From Certhia americana (lineage: Eukaryota; Chordata; Aves; Passeriformes; Certhiidae), in the NCBI GenBank assembly GCA_018697195.1, contig CM031878.1, forward strand, positions 32,715,818-32,779,817: a stretch of 64,000 bases of DNA, read 5' to 3'. The notes below the pieces were generated by a model that was not told the origin of the DNA, ran no database searches, and saw only the letters and a list, made by a program, of their open reading frames with translations. Of this stretch, positions 13,246 through 64,000 are shown in pieces (within the stretch, counting starts at the first letter, position 1; each line of letters begins with the position of its first letter). A program made the position numbers and the translations under genes.

Positions 13246-16200
13246 GAAATGTGTGCAGAAGAGTGACAAGCTGAAGGCTTAATGCAGTCCAACTGTATCT
13301 CTTTGATGGATATGACAGTGATTTAACTTCTTCAAACATGTATTTACAGCCAATTTCAAATCTTGTTTTAATCTTTTTGGCTTTTCAGATTGAATAGGTA
13401 GCTGACTTCTTGATATCTCAAGAAGTATCTCTTACTTGTTACTTAATGTGCCTGTCAGAGGTGTATGTGAATACTATGTACTTCCTATTTCTTTTAAGGC
13501 ACACTTCCAAATTCAGGGATTAAAAGAAATTCTGCACTGAATGTTTTGGTACAAAATAAAGATTTAGCTGTCATCAATAAATATTCTTTTATGCAAAGGA
13601 AAAACATACTGTTCTTCCCATTCCTTCACAAATTGTGCTAATTAATCTCAGTACAAGATAAAAAATGGTCTGTGTGAATAAAGAGTGAGATACCTCCCTT
13701 CTTTAGCACTCCAGGGAAAGTTTCTGTATTTTCAGAATCGGTATACCCTTTTTCTCTTCTGATTAATTAATTAATTAAATAGAGAAGTTGCCTCTATGAA
13801 GTCTTGGTCACACTCAGATTGTAGCCAGTAAGTTTTCCAAGACTTGCAGATGACCTCCTAATGCACTGTCTTCTATCTGTCCAGTAATGTCTTTCTCTCT
13901 TAAAACAGCATAGTAAATTCAGTGTTTTCAGTGATCTTTAGATCAGTTCATTTTAAAAGTAAATGTCATGGTGCATGTGCATTTTTTAAACTACTTTACT
14001 GCCAATAGCCAAGTGTAATTTACTCACTAAGTTAACGATTTGTACAGATGTCCTGAGTTAATTTTAACATCTACATGCTTAAAATTTTAACTGTGGAGGC
14101 TGTTTACAAAACAGATGTTTCTACCCCAGTGTACAAAAAGTGCTGAAGTTACTCTTCAGTTGGCAATAAAACTAATTTTGTGTGCAGTCTGGTTATAAAA
14201 ATATTTCTAGTCATGAAGGAAAGAACTCATCTTTCTCATTTCTTCAGTTTTCTGTGTCTGCATGTTACAGGCTTCTACATGGCAGGTACTTTGTAAGGAG
14301 CAGTTTCCACACATTGTAGTTTATGGGTATTGTCAGTATGTGAAAGAAGATGTAAGTTTAATAAATTGCAATGCCATAAATTGCTGTTAATCACTTACAG
14401 ACGTTACCACCTTTTCAGGTGGTAGAGTGCTTACTGAAGTGGAAATACAAGACTTTTAAGACCAACTTGCTTTTCTGAGTAAAGCTATGCTAGTTGGCCT
14501 CCTGAGCCTCATGCTGGGTTTCTTTGAGAACACATAAGCTTAGCACTCCAGTCAGGAGTGAACTGAAAAAATACCCCTTGATATTCACACGTACTCTAGA
14601 CATAAGTTTATATTGTTGGGTTTGTGCATTGAGATAGCAGCATTTGCGACACTTCTTTCAAAGAGTTAAAAGAAATAAGCAATACTCAAGTATTTACCTG
14701 CACATAAGCCTTAAAAACAGCTATTTCTAAATCCAGATCTTATTCTTACTCTGGAGTGAGTATATGCATACAGTTTTCCAAGAATGCCGCTTTCTTGTTA
14801 GTTGAAGGCGTTAGCATTTGTATGCAAATTGTCAGATTGGTGTTTGTAACAAACCCTTTTCTTTTGGTTTCTTCTACGCAGTTTAGCAAAGCTTATGCTC
14901 CTTTTCTTTGGGACACTTGTCAAAAACTGCATTTCACTGTACTATTTCTTCGTAGACTTATACTGACTTTCTAGCCAAATTTTAGAGGATAGTTTGACGT
15001 GTGACACCTTTTTAGAATCTAACTGGAGCTTTAGAGACAGTAAATAACTGAAGCAATTTCTAGCATAGTAACATTTTTCAAAAACTATAAACATTATTTT
15101 TGTAAAAATAGAATCCTTTTCACCAAGGCAATTTACCTGTGAAAACTCTCCTTAAGAAAGGTCAGTGATCTTTCTACAGATAACAGTACCTTAACTATAT
15201 TTTTCTAGAACTTTATGAAGAATTATAAAATTGCATTTTGATTGTGAGAAAGACTATTATGTTCTTAAAGCAGCCGACTGAGCTTAAGTGAACTTGGGAG
15301 AGAACACTTTGTCATGTTTCTGGCATTTAGCATTGAAAAGATGTTATTTTCTTCACTGCTGCGTGTTTTGTGCTAAACACATCTTGGTTTAGGCTGGATG
15401 TACTAAGTGCCTTAAAGTGTGATCTGTGCTGGCTTGTTTATTTTTTCACCTACAAAACCCATTACTGCCCATGGGAATTCCTTTTAGAAAAAGATAGTGG
15501 GGGTTTAAAAGTGCATTTTTTTTTTCTGAATAGATCTTTTTTGTTCGTTTGTTCCTATATTTTTTTTTTAAAAAAAATTGTTCCTAAACTACTCACAGCA
15601 AACTTTCCTATTGTGGACTATGAATTCACTTAAATAGTTTGTTCATAACATGTGGGTCCATGTGGACATCGGGGTTTGTAATTCCTCAAACAGTATTGCT
15701 CATGTTTTAAAATGGAAATCCCAATTTTTGTTTTCAGTTTATTTGGGTTAAAATGAAGTATCTTTGTAGACTTCAAAAACAAGGTCTTTCATGGAACTTG
15801 TATGCTGACTTTTTTTTCAGTACATCCTGCATTGTCATCATCCAACATGAAGATAGCAGCTTTTAATTTTAGAAATTTTTTACATTTAGTTTTTTTTCCT
15901 GCAAGGAAACACATTTGGGTTTAACAATAGATATCGCAATATTTTCTAAATGTAGAGGTTTTATCTTAGTCTTGTGATGTACAGAACTGTGCTTGTAGAA
16001 GAGGGACAGAGGACAATAGCTTTTGATGTTCTTCTTGGGAAAAGTTGCTTTGATAAAACTTAGAATAGATGGGCTCTTAGAAGAAAGTTTTTTCCCCTGT
16101 CTATTATGAGGAGCAGTTTTATTCATACTTGTTCATACTTGTTCTTGTGTGAGTTATCACAAAAATAATGGAAATTAATAGTGGATTCATCTTGTTCCCC

Positions 16201-19043
16201 TCAAATCCTATGGTTTGGGTTTTTTTTTCCCTGTGGTTCAGAAGGCATTCTTTGACTTGATGTATTCTGCAGTTTCTATTTGTATTGGTGGCTATCTGCA
16301 AATTCTTTGTCTGTTTATTTTCTAAAACTATTGAATTAGTGAAGATCACTACGGCTTAATTAAGCTATTACTTTCAGGTCTCTTTTGAGTGATCCTGTTT
16401 CTTTAAGTCTTTCTGAAACTGGAGAACAAATTCCTGAAGAGCTGACTTGTAGTGCTTATTTGAAACCTTACTTATTCTTGTGGAAAGTGTTTTGAGAGAC
16501 TCAACATTTTGAAAAACTCACTAAATGTTGTGCTGACATACAAAGCTCTTGTGCCAAGTATCTCAGCTGAATTGTCTGGTGACTCTGACTTTGGCCTGCC
16601 ACATATTACACAGATTTTCTATGAGGCAAAACACAGCCATGGCTGAGAAAAGTGTACTGTACACAAGGAAATACAAGTGTATGCTCCTTGGCAACCAATT
16701 GCTACAGTTTTATTGATCCCCACTGATGAAAATTTAGGAATGGATTCCCTTCATTTGCATTCCAACTTTCCAAATCTTAGTATTTTCTTTTTCTGGTGCT
16801 TTTAAATCTTCCTCTCTCAGCTTTCCCAGGAAAACTTAAGTTCTCCCTTTATAGCATATTTGAGGATAACATTAGTGTAATTCCAGGAAATAGAGCTGTG
16901 ATTAAAAATATAAACTTCTGTGAGTTTATGCTGTTATTCTTACTGTTTGGGTTTTTTCCTGCCCTGTGTGCTGAAAGTAAATGTAGGCCATGATTTTAAT
17001 GTTGCATTGAGAGAACATGATACTGAGCTGTGTGAACGTGACCCAGTTAATAAAAAGCCGAAACATTTAACAAAGGTTTTGGGTTAAAAAAATTAAAGAC
17101 TTTAGCATGCCAACCATTTTATTATCAGCTTTTTCCAGTAATTTGATTTCAGTTTAAATGATATTTTACAGATTGCAAGATATTCTAGCTCAGGACTTTC
17201 TTTTAAGAGGAGCAGAGAGTTGATGGCTTCTTGCTTTATTTTTTTCTTTATTTTTATAATTTTGTGAACAATTCCAAGCATCTGAGAGGCGAAATGAAAC
17301 ATTTTAGACTTCGCAGTTTTATGATTAATCCAGTGTAAGTCAGTGCTGCTGCTGAAAGGGTCATACTGCTACTGCTTTTGTGCTGACACAGGCAATCACT
17401 GGAGAACTGCTTTGGTTGAACACTAAGTCTCTGCCAATTCTTGTTCCAGTTCATTATGTGGTTGCACAACTATAGTTCTGAGCAGAAGCGAAGGTGGAAA
17501 TGGGCAGCAGCAGTGTGAGAAGGGACCTTTTAAGTGAAGACCAGTTTATAGAGATGAAGTTGAAGCCACTCCCCCTGCATTTCCTGCTGACTTGCTTAGC
17601 TGTCAGGCACTTTATTGTTGATTTCATGCTTTTAATGACAGTAAAAGTAAACTGAGGCAAGTTTTGTACCTTAAGGTGGTAGGAGCTTCACAGGTAGCTA
17701 TGGCTCAGGAGTAATTTCCTTGTTCTTGAACAAACCTTTTATTGTTCCTGTTGATATGGTATCCACATGTTCTAGGCATTAATCCAGTCATGTCAATAAC
17801 TCTCCCATGGCTTACTCCTTTGCAAGGGAGCCAAACTCTTCTGTATCTCCATGGACTACAAAGAGAAAAAACTACAAATCTGATAGACAAAGTGTTTAGA
17901 GTGACAGTGTGAAAAGTATTATGGAAAAATATTTTAAAGAGTGCAGATACATCTTCGTTCAGGTTTGAAAGGATTTGAAAAGCTGTTATTTCAGTGTATG
18001 AAAATAAAACTATAGTCAGAATGTAGAGGTACAACAAATTTCCATGAAGTTTTTCCCTTCCCCTCCCTACTTTGATGTCATGCTACAGTAGCTTGCAATA
18101 TAGTGTTTGGCACCTAAGTTGCATAATCATATGCTAAAATTTCTTAGTAAATGTGCAGGATAGATAACTGATTTTAGCCTCACATGAGACATTTACTATC
18201 AAAAGTCTTAGAAGTCTTGTGTGCTGTAAAGATCGAAAATACCTTTTAAGTATAACGTCAGTAAGAAAGAGCAGGATAAGAACAGAAGCATAAATCAGGT
18301 TGCAGGGAACAAGATTTTACTGCCTTCACAAAACTGCCTTTTTTTCAGCTTAGGCCAGTGTTTCTGCAGTTACCAGACTTGGGCATTCTGAATACAAGAA
18401 ACGTCTCAATATTGGTGCACTAATTATTTTGGTGGTAATACCCATGAACCACTGTTCTTGGTAGATGGGACCTTGGCAGCCATGGCAGTCTTGTTTTCAG
18501 AGATGGGAACCAGACTTCCATTACTCATCTGCTTTTTATGTGGATTCTCAGTAATCTGGTGATGGAAACAAGATCTTAGCTCTGTCCTACTTAGCTTCCT
18601 GGAAAGGTGTAACAGTATTCAGGCTCATTGCTTGACTGCTACTGTTTAAATATGTCTTACTCATCTTATAAAAATAAAAGACTTAATGTGATTTGAGTAC
18701 TTTAAATTGTACTTGAAGTACTTGAACGTATGCTGTCAGCTAGGTTTGTTCTTAATAGAAACTTACATTTCAATTCTTTAACTGATGTGCTTAGTGAACA
18801 TCAGCTGTGTTGGGTGAAGAACTCTTTCCAGATCTGGAATGTGCAGCTGAGCAGTGATGTGTACTGCCTGATCAGCTGATGAAATGAGGGTTTGGATGTG
18901 TGATTTTAGTAAATGACTTCCAGATGTTACTGTTTCCAGCTGAATGTCTCAAGACTGCACTGTAGATCTATGTTATAAAACAAAATAGATGAATTATGCA
19001 GAAGATAAAGTGGTGAGCCTGTACTTGAAATTGTTCTCTGTCA

Positions 19044-19073
19044 AAAAAAAAAAAAAAAAAAGAGAGAGAGAGA
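19044..19073 (+). repeat. poly-A plus GA dinucleotide tract
   Basis: A run of about 18 A is followed by AGAGAGAGAGAG, roughly 440 nt upstream of coding exon 2. Confidence 0.85.
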
Positions 19074-19456
19074 AAAGACAATGTGGTTCTGCGGTCAAAT
19101 TGCTCACAAACAGTGGCAGAAAAATATGGATGCTTTTACATTGGGATACCTACATCAGTGTATAGCCCGAGAAGGACTTGGACAGTCTGATAACCCAAAG
19201 CAATTTTCTGTGTTGCTGCTTGTTATGAGCTTTGAGTTAACCTATATCTCACTTAAACTTCCTTGTGCTAAAACATCACTGCTGTGATGCTAAAACTGAA
19301 ATCTGATTACATGCAATATCTTTCAGTATCTTTTTTGTGCAGCAAAAGTTAAAGTTTGTTGTGCAGTTTCCATAGAGTTTTCATGAACTCTGTATATAAG
19401 AATTTTTCTATTTGCAACAATTCTTTTCAAAAGTTCTAAATCCTCATAGTTGTTGA

Positions 19457-64000
<44,544 letters not shown>

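Overview
This window is vertebrate nuclear DNA, most likely from a bird. It is AT-rich, almost wholly intronic, and has short exons with canonical splice sites. It carries CR1-type LINE fragments (about 13.0, 33.4 and 37.1 kb) and two LTR-like pieces resembling neoavian endogenous retrovirus LTRs (about 10.9 and 57.4 kb). These repeat assignments come from remembered family consensus, not from a search.

The window holds most of one gene on the + strand: DENND4C, a DENN-domain guanine nucleotide exchange factor for Rab GTPases (RAB10 in mammals). Positions 1-540 form a GC- and CpG-rich island with GC boxes and two good candidate splice donors (68 and 536), which fits the promoter and non-coding first exon. 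An intron of about 19 kb follows. The ATG lies at 19532, and 29 coding exons run to 63714. All 29 join in one continuous frame of 5,506 nt, or 1,835 complete codons. The last roughly 110-120 residues expected from the family lie beyond the right edge.

The protein reads as: MABP domain (exons 2-4), uDENN (4-7), cDENN (8-10), dDENN (11-14), a linker, one pentatricopeptide-like motif (exon 18), a long Ser-rich, probably disordered regulatory region (exons 19-25, including one 1,148-nt exon), a Cys-rich ribbon-like segment (exon 26), and a conserved C-terminal region (exons 28-30). Exon 20 is an in-frame cassette candidate. Intron 17 uses a GC-AG splice pair. Exon 29 has a second in-frame donor.

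The rest is intronic: simple repeats (poly-T, G/T-rich tracts, a CT/AT microsatellite beside exon 22), CR1 and LTR remnants, and a 100-N assembly gap at 56413-56512 whose flanks are duplicated. I found no second gene, tRNA, rRNA, CRISPR array or intact mobile element. The short open frames in the introns look like chance. I see no new biological system; the most useful leads are splicing and isoform features of DENND4C. Human 9p, where DENND4C sits, is largely equivalent to the bird Z chromosome, so Z linkage is a reasonable inference.
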